Shown here piece by piece: positions 26,245 to 33,892 of a DNA stretch of 64,000 nucleotides (its first letter is position 1; every line of letters starts with the position of its first letter). Made by a program: the position numbers and the translations under genes. Location: contig NZ_SRSG01000002.1 of the NCBI RefSeq assembly GCF_005543295.1, positions 1-64,000 on the forward strand, given 5' to 3'. Below the pieces are notes generated by a model. That model searched no databases. It was given only the letters and a program-made list of their open reading frames with translations, and had not been told where the DNA came from. The stretch comes from Halalkalirubrum salinum (GTDB lineage Archaea > Halobacteriota > Halobacteria > Halobacteriales > Haloferacaceae).

Positions 26245-27069
26245 TTAGTCTCTAATTCGCGCAAACTCAACTGCTATTGCTCGAATGAGATTGAATCCGT
26301 GTGCAAATGGATTATGCGTGCTCGATCCGTCGATATCGTAGTTGATTGTCGTGGGAATTTCCGTGATGTTGTGTCCACAGTTGACCACGTGAAACAGGAT
26401 ATCCAAACTCGCATCCATCCCAAAACCGATATTCTCCGTCTCAACGACAGCCTCGATTGCGCTTGCGTCGTATGCTCGGAAACCGCTTTGGGTGTCTGAA
26501 ATTGTCGTGTTTCCGCCCCGAACCCGAATCGCAAGGTTTGACAACAAATTGATAACTGCTAATCCAAATCGGCGATACAGGGGAATATTCGACGTTGATC
26601 CACCGAGAAACCGGCTGGCGATAACAACTGATGCGTCGGTGTTACGGCACGTCTCAACAAGGGCACTACTGTCGGAGATCTCGTGTTGGCCATCTCCATC
26701 GAGAGTTACGAGATAGCTTGCATTAGTGTCGTGAGCTCGTGCAAAAAGCGTCTGTATTGTTGCGCCGTATCCCTTGTTTTGCGGATGGACAATTACCGTT
26801 GCACCAGCCGCTTGAGCGAGCTGTGCAGTCTCGTCGGTACTCCCATCATCGACAACAACCACTTCGTCGGCGTACTGCAGTGCGTCAGCCACGACGGATT
26901 CGATCGTGTCACCCTCGTTGTATGCTGGAATACCGATGACCACACCAGAGCGTTGTACCGATGATTCTGTGAGTGAGTTTGACTGGACTTGTGCACGATC
27001 GCCGCTTATCGCCTGGCTTAGCTCAGGAGCCCCGGGAGGCGCTCGAAGTGGTTCCTTTTCAGTTGACAT
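26245..27069 (-). CDS. GT2 glycosyltransferase, dolichyl-phosphate hexosyltransferase-like
   Basis: A 274-residue GT-A fold enzyme starting at MSTEKEP. Family motifs: VVIGIPAYNEGDTI, VVVVDDGSTDETA, LVTLDGDGQHE (the DxD metal site) and the acceptor region DTQSGFRAYD. This pattern is shared by DPM1-type polyprenyl-phosphate mannosyl- or glucosyltransferases, including haloarchaeal AglJ-like enzymes that start N-glycan assembly on dolichol phosphate. No C-terminal membrane helices are seen, as in short DPM1 forms. Upstream in-frame codons to 27426 overlap the divergent wecB promoter and look non-coding. Confidence 0.85.
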   Translation of the reverse strand: MSTEKEPLRAPPGAPELSQAISGDRAQVQSNSLTESSVQRSGVVIGIPAYNEGDTIESVVADALQYADEVVVVDDGSTDETAQLAQAAGATVIVHPQNKGYGATIQTLFARAHDTNASYLVTLDGDGQHEISDSSALVETCRNTDASVVIASRFLGGSTSNIPLYRRFGLAVINLLSNLAIRVRGGNTTISDTQSGFRAYDASAIEAVVETENIGFGMDASLDILFHVVNCGHNITEIPTTINYDIDGSSTHNPFAHGFNLIRAIAVEFARIRD

Positions 27070-27407
27070 AGGTGGATTGTGTTGGACGATCGCCTGTGTG
27101 ATCGTGTCCACACCACGGATCTGAGACGTATTGTTATACGCAAAATAACCACCACTGGTCTCAACCGGCCGTTTTCCACCGAATTTTGGGGCCCGTGAGG
27201 GTGTACATAACGAAGCCCCGACGTTGTCTGCGTCGAAGTAGCCGGCACTACCCCGGTCACAAGACCAATCCGTTCGCATATCATGACAAAAAGCTACTAT
27301 TCCAGCACCTGTCGAAACGGTATCGTCTGCAGTGGACAGCTCACAGCAGGCGCATTGATCGTATTCTGGGCCAAAAACATCGGAGGTCGGAAAACCGGTG
27401 CAGACGA
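27070..27407. other. Divergent spacer between GT2 and wecB
   Basis: This 338-bp spacer has no convincing gene. GTTATACGCAAAATAACC near 27133-27150 is the most TATA-like part toward the GT2 gene. A purine-rich GGAGG lies at 27382-27386, about 20 nt before the wecB ATG. Confidence 0.45.
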
Positions 27408-28505
27408 ATGAGTGAACATATTGCAATCGTGCTCGGAACCCGTCCGGAAATAATCAAACTCGCCCCTGTTGTCCGTGCGTGTGAAGCCGGCGAAATCCAG
27501 TACACACTCATCCACACTGGCCAACACTACTCGAAGTCAATGGATGAGGTCTTTTTTGACCAGCTTGAGCTTCCAGCACCAAACTACAACCTCGCGGTTG
27601 GGTCTGCAGGCCATGGGAGACAGACAGGCCAGATGTTGATTGAACTCGAAGAGATCCTCGAAACAATCCAGCCCAGCACCGTTCTCGTTCAAGGTGATAC
27701 GAATAGCGTACTGGCAGGGGCGCTCGCTGCAGGCAAACTTGACGTGACGGTTGGGCACGTCGAGGCTGGCCTCCGTAGCTTCGACCGAGATATGCCCGAG
27801 GAACTCAACCGGGTCGTCGCCGATCACGTGGCCGATCGCCTCTATGCGCCGACAGACCGAAGCCGACAACAGCTCCGTGACGAGGGCATCCCGCACGATC
27901 GAATTACGGTCACAGGCAACACGATCGTCGACGCAGTCTCTCAGCATCGAGGGATCGCCGCCGAACGCAGTAGCATTTGTGCAGAGCTCGATATCACAGA
28001 CGATTTTTTCATTCTGACCGCCCACAGAGCCGAGAATGTCGACGATCCCGATCGATTCGAACGCCTGCTTGAGGGTGTTGGGCGAGCTGCTGCGGCACAC
28101 GAAACAGAGGTGATCTATCCAATCCATCCTCGATCTGCGAAGCGTCTCGAAACGTTTGGACTCACAGTCCCCGATCGAATTCGAACAGTCGAGCCACTCG
28201 ATTATCTCGACTTCCTTCGATTAGAATCCGCTGCAGCCCTCATCTTAACCGACTCAGGGGGCGTCCAAGAGGAGGCGTGTATTCTTGGTGTACCGTGTGT
28301 GACCCTCCGCGACAGCACCGAACGACCCGAAACGATCTCCGTTGGCGCGAACCGCTTGTGTCCGCCTGACGGCGGTGAAATCCAGGAGGCGGTCCTAGAG
28401 GCGCTTTTCACAGACCGCAGTTGGGACCCACCATTCGGTGACGGAACCGCTGGGCGACGCATCGTCGAAGACGTGACTGGGAAACAGCTGACCCCGATTC
28501 CATGA
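27408..28505 (+). CDS. wecB: UDP-N-acetylglucosamine 2-epimerase
   Basis: A 365-residue enzyme. Motifs: GTRPEIIKLAPVV, HTGQHY, VQGDTNSVLAG, HVEAGLRSFDRDMPEELNR, TAHRAENVDD and TDSGGVQEEACILGVP. It converts UDP-GlcNAc to UDP-ManNAc. The start is ATG 27408 (MSEHIAIVLGTRPE); the 74 codons before it in the same frame are not part of the fold. Its stop overlaps the wecC start by 4 bp, so the two enzymes are coupled. UDP-GlcNAc would come from the GlmS product. Confidence 0.92.
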   Translation: MSEHIAIVLGTRPEIIKLAPVVRACEAGEIQYTLIHTGQHYSKSMDEVFFDQLELPAPNYNLAVGSAGHGRQTGQMLIELEEILETIQPSTVLVQGDTNSVLAGALAAGKLDVTVGHVEAGLRSFDRDMPEELNRVVADHVADRLYAPTDRSRQQLRDEGIPHDRITVTGNTIVDAVSQHRGIAAERSSICAELDITDDFFILTAHRAENVDDPDRFERLLEGVGRAAAAHETEVIYPIHPRSAKRLETFGLTVPDRIRTVEPLDYLDFLRLESAAALILTDSGGVQEEACILGVPCVTLRDSTERPETISVGANRLCPPDGGEIQEAVLEALFTDRSWDPPFGDGTAGRRIVEDVTGKQLTPIP

Positions 28506-29758
28506 GTGAGGTTTGCGTCCACGGACTCGGGTATATTGGTCTCCCAACGGCAGCGATGCTCGCCAATTACGATCACCGCGTGGCTGGGTACGACGCAAAT
28601 CCAGCGGTCCGATCCCGGCTGCGGGACGGCGAGGTGCACCTCGACGAGCCGGGGCTTCGCGCGTTCGTTACCCAGGCCCGAGAGTCTGGGAATCTTCGGA
28701 TTGTCGATGAAGGAGTTCCGGCGTCGTATCACGTAATTTGTGTCCCAACTCCGTTCGACCACGAAACCAAACAAGCGGATCTGGAGTATGTCGAATCTGC
28801 GGGCCGCGCCGTGTCGGAGTTAATTCGGCCGGGTGATACGGTCGTCTTGGAGTCGACAGTCCCACCGGGAACGACGACAGATGTGCTCGCCCCGATTCTT
28901 GAGGAATCAGGCCTTGTCTCTGGGTCAGATTTCGGCCTCGTCCACTGCCCAGAGACCGTGCTCCCGGGTGATATCATCGCCGAGTTGCGCTCAAACGATC
29001 GAATCATCGGCGGGATCGCCCAACCGTCGATCGACGCAGCAGTGCAACTGTACGAGCCTTTCGTCACCGGCGAGATAAGCACTGTCGAGGACCCAACGGT
29101 CGCAGAGTTCGTGAAGCTTATCCAAAACACCTATCGGGACGTCAACATCGCACTCGCAAACGAGATTGCACGTCTCGCGGGAACCCACGAGATCGACTCA
29201 CGAACAGCGATCGAGCTTGCGAACGGACACCCACGGGTCGAACTCCACCAACCAGGCCCTGGCGTCGGCGGTCATTGCCTGCCGATCGATCCGTGGTTCC
29301 TCGACGACGGGATGGGCACCCTCAATCTCATTTCGACCGCCCGAGCGGTCAATGACGGAATGACCGGCTACGCAATTGAGCTACTGTGTGACGTGCTTGG
29401 CTCACTCGACGGCCGTCGGATTGCAGTTCTTGGGGCAGCGTACAAAGGAAACGTCGATGACACGCGAAACAGTCCGGGTGTGAAACTCGCCCGCGAACTC
29501 CACGCCCATGGAGATGTAGGAACGACTGTTGCCGTGGCTGACCCCCTCGTATCCGATCCAACACTCGCGCTCACAGACGTCGAAACGGCAACGACCGACG
29601 CAGATGCGATCGTGCTGACAGCAGATCATGACGCGTTCAAAACACTTGATCCAAACGCCATGGTCGACCGGATGCGACGCCCAGTCATCGTCGATACAAA
29701 AGCGATAATCGATACCGATAAGTGGCAGACTGCCGGCTTCGAGGTTCGGCGGATCTGA
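28502..29758 (+). CDS. wecC: UDP-N-acetyl-D-mannosamine dehydrogenase
   Basis: A 418-residue UDP-sugar dehydrogenase. N-terminal Rossmann HGLGYIGLPTAAML; VPTPFD and ESTVPPGTT in the NAD domain; EFVKLIQNTYRDVNIA in the dimer domain; catalytic cysteine 259 in GGHCLPIDP; C-terminal LGAAYKGNVDDTRNSPG. Oxidises UDP-ManNAc to UDP-ManNAcA, an acidic sugar of surface polymers. Coupled to wecB by ATGA overlap. UDP-glucose or UDP-GlcNAc dehydrogenase activity is an alternative, but the pairing with an epimerase argues for WecC. Confidence 0.9.
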   Translation: MSEVCVHGLGYIGLPTAAMLANYDHRVAGYDANPAVRSRLRDGEVHLDEPGLRAFVTQARESGNLRIVDEGVPASYHVICVPTPFDHETKQADLEYVESAGRAVSELIRPGDTVVLESTVPPGTTTDVLAPILEESGLVSGSDFGLVHCPETVLPGDIIAELRSNDRIIGGIAQPSIDAAVQLYEPFVTGEISTVEDPTVAEFVKLIQNTYRDVNIALANEIARLAGTHEIDSRTAIELANGHPRVELHQPGPGVGGHCLPIDPWFLDDGMGTLNLISTARAVNDGMTGYAIELLCDVLGSLDGRRIAVLGAAYKGNVDDTRNSPGVKLARELHAHGDVGTTVAVADPLVSDPTLALTDVETATTDADAIVLTADHDAFKTLDPNAMVDRMRRPVIVDTKAIIDTDKWQTAGFEVRRI

Positions 29759-29873
29759 CACGAAAAGATCGGATTATCGAAGCAGTCGGCGACACAAACG
29801 GCTGCTGGCAGTAGGTGTTAATAGATTGTTTACTCTCAGCGAGGATGGCCTGTATCCAAGTATGCAGGTATTA

Positions 29874-29880
29874 TTTATAA
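29874..29880 (+). promoter_or_regulatory. TATA box of the second DUF7344 gene
   Basis: TTTATAA is centred 29 bp before ATG 29906, so transcription would begin within a few bases of the start codon (leaderless mRNA, common in haloarchaea). Confidence 0.5.
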
Positions 29881-29905
29881 GCGTACAACATGTTAACCGA
29901 TAACG

Positions 29906-30484
29906 ATGAGTTCCAGCGCGTCAGTGGGAGACGAAAGCAAGGGGGGGAGCATCGAGACGGACACGGCCCCAAGTATAAATGACTTACTCGGTCCGGAACG
30001 CGATGCGCAGACAGACCTCGAGATCGGAGAAGTATTCGAGATACTAAAAAACGATCGCCGTCGAATGGTTATTGAGTATCTAAAAAATCAAGAAGACGGC
30101 TGCGCAACCTTAGATGTTGTAGCCGAGCATATCGCGGCGATCGAAAACGGCGTTGACGTCTCACAGATATCCTCGAGCCAGCGCAAGCGCGTCTACATTG
30201 GATTGTATCAGTGTCACCTCCCAAAGATGGATGAGTACGGGGTCGTCGACTACGAAAAGAGCCGAGGGACGATCGAGCTCAAAGACATCTCTCAGTTTGA
30301 TCGATACCTCGATACCGATGCGGAACCGACGAATGACGGGCAAGCCGAACTTGCAATCGCGGTCGGCGTCTCTGGGATCGTCCTCGTCGGACTCTCTGGT
30401 ATCGGGCCCCTCACAGCCGTTCCGAGTATCGCTTGGACACTTGTTGCCCTTTCTGCGTTGCTCGGGCTCGGAATCTACAGATGA
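29906..30484 (+). CDS. DUF7344 membrane-anchored winged-helix protein, copy 2
   Basis: A 192-residue paralogue of the proteins at 25219 and 40295. An acidic N-terminal tail of about 40 residues precedes the domain: FEILKNDRRRMVIEYLK, SSSQRKRVYIGLYQCHLPKMDEYGVVDYE. Two hydrophobic helices end the protein (LAIAVGVSGIVLVGLSGIG; WTLVALSALLGLGIY). A leaderless promoter is likely. It sits between wecBC and a GalE-like gene. Probably a membrane-linked transcription regulator of the island; this is inference. Confidence 0.78.
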   Translation: MSSSASVGDESKGGSIETDTAPSINDLLGPERDAQTDLEIGEVFEILKNDRRRMVIEYLKNQEDGCATLDVVAEHIAAIENGVDVSQISSSQRKRVYIGLYQCHLPKMDEYGVVDYEKSRGTIELKDISQFDRYLDTDAEPTNDGQAELAIAVGVSGIVLVGLSGIGPLTAVPSIAWTLVALSALLGLGIYR

Positions 30485-30496
30485 GCAAGGCGAGTG

Positions 30497-30525
30497 CCTC
30501 GGGGCTTGACCCCGAGGTACTTCAC
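30497..30525. repeat. 8-bp perfect stem-loop followed by GGTACTTCAC between convergent genes
   Basis: CCTCGGGG (30497-30504) pairs with CCCCGAGG (30510-30517) around a CTTGA loop, and GGTACTTCAC spans 30516-30525. The trailing ten bases are identical to those after the stem-loop at 143-160. Position between convergent genes would also suit a bidirectional terminator. Confidence 0.55.
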
Positions 30526-30541
30526 AAACGGCAGTAGCGTG

Positions 30542-31444
30542 TTAGCTCCCATCGCAGGGAAGTGATGCAAGCCCTTCGTCGATAGATACGGTGGGCTGAT
30601 AGCCAAGTGACTCACGTGCGCGAGTGATATCTGCACAGCTGTGCTGGATATCTCCTGCCCGGGGCTCTGTGTGGACGAGTTCGGAGCGGCTTTCAGTGAC
30701 TGATTTGATCCGTTCGGCCAACTCGCGGATGGTGATCGGATTCCCGGTTCCGACGTTGTACGCGCCACCGACTGCATCTGTGGTCGCGGCTGCGATGTTT
30801 GCGCGGACGATGTCGTCAACGTGGACAAAATCGCGCGTCTGGGTTCCGTCACCGTGAATTGTGATCGGGTCGTCCTGTCGTGCTTGGCTCAAAAACGCAC
30901 GAATAACGCCAGCATACTGCCCGCCCCGCTGACCCGGACCGTACACATTAAAATACCGGAGCGAAACCGTTTCGAGCCCGTAGAGGTCGTGATACAGTTT
31001 GGCGTATCGATCGGTTGCGAGCTTGTCCAGTCCGTACGGAGACGTCGGTTCCAATGGATCCGTTTCGGCGATTGGTACGCGATCGGGCTCGCCGTAGACT
31101 GCTGCGCTCGACGCAACGACAACACGGGTGTCGTGTTCACGGGCAGCCTCAAACACATTCAAACTACCTGTTGCATTGATTTCGTGGGAGCGACAGGGAT
31201 TCGCAACTGATTCAGCGACGCTTACCAGTGCTGCCTCGTGAAAGACGATGTCGCATCCAGCAACCGCCTGTTTGACCGTCTCCTGGTCTCGGATGTCGCC
31301 TTGAATAACCCGGACCGATGTCGGATCAGTCGGTCGATCAACGTCCAATACAGTGACACGGTTTGCCGGCGTTAATGAATCTGCCAGATGGCTGCCGATA
31401 AACCCTGAACCGCCGGTGATCAAGATATCAGTCTCTGTGAGCAC
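30542..31444 (-). CDS. galE: UDP-glucose 4-epimerase-like SDR enzyme
   Basis: A 300-residue extended SDR. Rossmann GGSGFIGSHLAD, catalytic Y-x3-K in SPYGLDKLATD, SSAAVYG, RYFNVYGPGQ and HGDGTQTRDFVHVDDI define the GalE/WbpP-type nucleotide-sugar epimerase family. It would interconvert UDP-Glc and UDP-Gal or the N-acetyl forms for surface glycan synthesis. The start is GTG 31444. The symbol is tentative because relatives include UDP-GlcNAc 4-epimerases and dTDP-sugar dehydratases. Confidence 0.82.
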   Translation of the reverse strand: MLTETDILITGGSGFIGSHLADSLTPANRVTVLDVDRPTDPTSVRVIQGDIRDQETVKQAVAGCDIVFHEAALVSVAESVANPCRSHEINATGSLNVFEAAREHDTRVVVASSAAVYGEPDRVPIAETDPLEPTSPYGLDKLATDRYAKLYHDLYGLETVSLRYFNVYGPGQRGGQYAGVIRAFLSQARQDDPITIHGDGTQTRDFVHVDDIVRANIAAATTDAVGGAYNVGTGNPITIRELAERIKSVTESRSELVHTEPRAGDIQHSCADITRARESLGYQPTVSIDEGLASLPCDGS

Positions 31445-31611
31445 AACTGAATCTCAGCCAGCGGAGGGTTTGTTATAGGCTGGCTGATGAGGAACGCACC
31501 AACAGAATCGATTCAAATTCGGAGAATTCCGACCCACAGAATCGGCGTATTCCCCTGTTAGCGGGAATTTCACTCATATTAACCAAATGACTCCCTCCCG
31601 TGTCCTCGTAC

Positions 31612-31890
31612 ATGTTCGAACTGACGGGGTTTCAACGAGACCTGTTGTATGTGGCCGCTGGATTGGATCACCCATCGGGACAGACGATCGGTTCCGAGCT
31701 ACAAAAAGAGATCGACACCATCACCCACGGGCGGTTATATCCAAATTTGGATACACTCGTCGAGCTCGGATATCTCGAACAGGGGCGTATGGATAAACGG
31801 ACGAACTATTACGAACTCACAGAGGCCGGCAAAACAGCGCTAGAGGAGCGTCGAAGCTGGGAAAATCAGTACGTTGATTTGACCGATTGA
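31612..31890 (+). CDS. PadR-family transcription regulator
   Basis: A 92-residue winged-helix protein: MFELTGFQRDLLYVAAGL, then HGRLYPNLDTLVELGYLEQG and RTNYYELTEAGKTALEER, the haloarchaeal PadR pattern (the wing is TNYYELT). ATG 31612 is chosen over GTG 31600. It has no C-terminal helical extension, so it is the minimal PadR form. It stands alone next to a solo HalOD1 gene and convergent to it. Targets are unknown. The segment 31891-32079 after it shows nothing I recognise. Confidence 0.85.
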   Translation: MFELTGFQRDLLYVAAGLDHPSGQTIGSELQKEIDTITHGRLYPNLDTLVELGYLEQGRMDKRTNYYELTEAGKTALEERRSWENQYVDLTD

Positions 31891-32079
31891 TAAGGAAATT
31901 ATCGGAGCCACCCAGAGGATTCGATACCATCCGCTAACCCAGTACCTCGATCCACCACCAGAAAACGAGGAACTCCTCGGATAACCCCGATACGACAGTC
32001 ACTAGTACCGTTTGCGGTTGTGTTCGCACTGCAGTGGCCCAACTGCGGCGCAACCGCGCTCGAAGCCCTCAACAGTCTG

Positions 32080-32412
32080 TTATCTGTCTGTGATCCTCGA
32101 ATGATGGTGATCGATCGGAGAAACAAGTATGTGACCGTCGCGGTACACCACAACGGTACAGCCTTGATGGGTAAACACGACGTGATCAGTGCGGTACTCC
32201 TCGGACTGATAGATCGTAAAAAGCTGATCTAGGCTGTCGGTGTTGATCGCCTCTGATAACGGCGGGCCACGTTCGGGGGTTGTTCGGTTGCATTCGGCGA
32301 TTGCCTGTACAACTGAGTGGCTGAGCGGCTCCGAAGCACTCCAGTCGTGTTGATGGTGATAGATGTTTAGGACGTAGTCCACTGGGCCAGTGTTCGAGGG
32401 ATCTTTGGTCAT
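32080..32412 (-). CDS. Solo HalOD1 output-domain protein, copy 2
   Basis: A 110-residue protein with the HalOD1 pattern: PLSHSVVQAIAECN, GPPLSEAINTDSLDQLF, then VVFTHQGCTVVVYRDGHILVSP. MTKDPSN (32412) is taken as start; the 17 residues upstream are AT-rich and basic. Like the copy at 25791 it lacks any sensor or receiver domain. Function unknown, likely a small signalling or adaptor protein. Confidence 0.72.
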   Translation of the reverse strand: MTKDPSNTGPVDYVLNIYHHQHDWSASEPLSHSVVQAIAECNRTTPERGPPLSEAINTDSLDQLFTIYQSEEYRTDHVVFTHQGCTVVVYRDGHILVSPIDHHHSRITDR

Positions 32413-32635
32413 GATCACACGGATCTTAGTAGGATATATCAATGTGTGTGCTTTGTTATACACCCTCCCACAGTAGGGTGAAAAAAATGCTCACGGATAA
32501 TCTCCGGTTTGCAATGAGAATATCCGTTTCTGACATCTCTACTACAAATATTGCGTCGAAGGACGGTCTGGTTCTGCCGACGTTAGTACATACATATCTT
32601 AGAACATCTATGGGAAATCAGTTGTATACTTCAGT

Positions 32636-33592
32636 ATGCGTGAGACGGCGACCGTCGCGGCGGTAATCGCGACAATGAATCGGCCGGGATACGTACGAGA
32701 AGCGATCGAGAGCGCCTGTGAACAGACCTACGGCCACATTGAGATCGTCGTCGTTGATGGCAGCGATGATCAACGAACAGCAACTGTCGTCTCCGAGCTC
32801 CGATCAACCTATCCCGAGCGCCGCATTGTCTATCGACACAACGACGAACCGAAAGGACTCCCTGCGGCACGGAACCAGGCGATCGCCGAAACAGACGCAG
32901 CGTACATCGCGTTCCTTGACGACGACGATCGGTGGCATCCCCAGAAGACAAAAAAACAACTATCGCGGTTCGAATCGAGTGATGGATCAGTTGGACTGGT
33001 GTATACTGGAGCCTATCACATCGACGAGCGCGGAACGAGACTTCGAACGATCCGTCCGTGCTCAGATGAGTTGACAATTCTCGAACTATCCGTCGAAAAC
33101 GTGATCGGCACACCCTCCAGCGTGATGGTGACGAGAGAGGCCTTCGATTGGGTCGGTGGGTTTGACGAATCTATGCGGTACTGCGAGGACTGGGACTTCT
33201 ATCTCAGAGTTGCTTCTGCGTACGACATTGCGTGCATCGCCGAACCGCTCATTGATCGGCGATATCACGACGAGTCGATGATCGCTGATCTCGACTCATT
33301 GTTTCGATACCGAAAACAGTTACTAGCGAAACATGCCGACACGCTGGACGCTCACGGAACCACCGCGCGTGCATGGAACAAACACCGCAGGGACGCGGCT
33401 GAAACACACCTCAACGCTGGCAACAGGGCACAGGCCAGAGAATTATACTATACCCTGTTTGTTACTGATGGTGACCGTAGAGCCGGTATTGCCTACCTCA
33501 TCCTTTCATTGTTTTCAGCCGATCGAGCCCGATCGGCTATTCATGCGCTCTCGGCTATCGAACGCCAGTTCAAAAACGAAGGTACCGCGTAA
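32636..33592 (+). CDS. GT2 family glycosyltransferase
   Basis: A 318-residue GT-A enzyme. VAAVIATMNRPGYVREAIES, EIVVVDGSDDQRT, LPAARNQAIAE, IAFLDDDDRW (DxD metal site) and WVGGFDESMRYCEDWDFYLR (acceptor/catalytic base region) follow the GT2 order. The C-terminal 80 residues are helical. It probably adds one sugar of the repeat unit; specificity is unreadable. A similar GT2 gene is at 39113 (LDDDDRWN, W-F-F-R-L). Confidence 0.86.
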   Translation: MRETATVAAVIATMNRPGYVREAIESACEQTYGHIEIVVVDGSDDQRTATVVSELRSTYPERRIVYRHNDEPKGLPAARNQAIAETDAAYIAFLDDDDRWHPQKTKKQLSRFESSDGSVGLVYTGAYHIDERGTRLRTIRPCSDELTILELSVENVIGTPSSVMVTREAFDWVGGFDESMRYCEDWDFYLRVASAYDIACIAEPLIDRRYHDESMIADLDSLFRYRKQLLAKHADTLDAHGTTARAWNKHRRDAAETHLNAGNRAQARELYYTLFVTDGDRRAGIAYLILSLFSADRARSAIHALSAIERQFKNEGTA

Positions 33593-33892
33593 ATAGGCCA
33601 CACAGGATATCAGATGAACTACTCAGCTTCGAGTTCGAGACGTGGAACGTGTTTTGTGCGTGGGGACGGCAGCGTTCTGATCTGTGACAGAACAAAACTG
33701 ACGGAGTTAGAACCGGTCTTCGGACCACAGTAATTATACTAGCGTTCACAATCGTGTTGCCACTGCTGTTCATGAACCACCGGCGCAAACGCTCTTGGAC
33801 CCGATACCGTACGATTTGTTGTACAGGCTGACAACCGCTGCGATACGCTCGCGACTGAGAACGCAATGGCGAACGGTACAGTATGTCAACTT
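33593..33892. other. Spacer left of the serine-hydrolase cassette
   Basis: These 300 bp hold no recognised gene. A 39-codon frame (33614-33733, MNYSASSSRRGTCFV start) has acceptable codons but no family I know. The last eight bases, GTCAACTT (33885-33892), are the left target duplication of the cassette. Confidence 0.5.
33885..33892. repeat. Left copy of perfect 8-bp target duplication (GTCAACTT)
   Basis: GTCAACTT is repeated exactly at 35651-35658, directly outside the other end of the cassette. Eight base pairs is the IS6-family duplication length. Confidence 0.88.

Noticed and set aside
31623-31640. TTTCAACGAGACC as a further cassette end
   Set aside because: Three mismatches to the end sequence, inside the conserved PadR coding region, with no partner end or target duplication.
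33570-33866. 98-codon minus-strand open frame next to the serine-hydrolase cassette
   Set aside because: No family motif, Arg/Ser-rich composition and overlap with the GT2 3' end; treated as non-coding.
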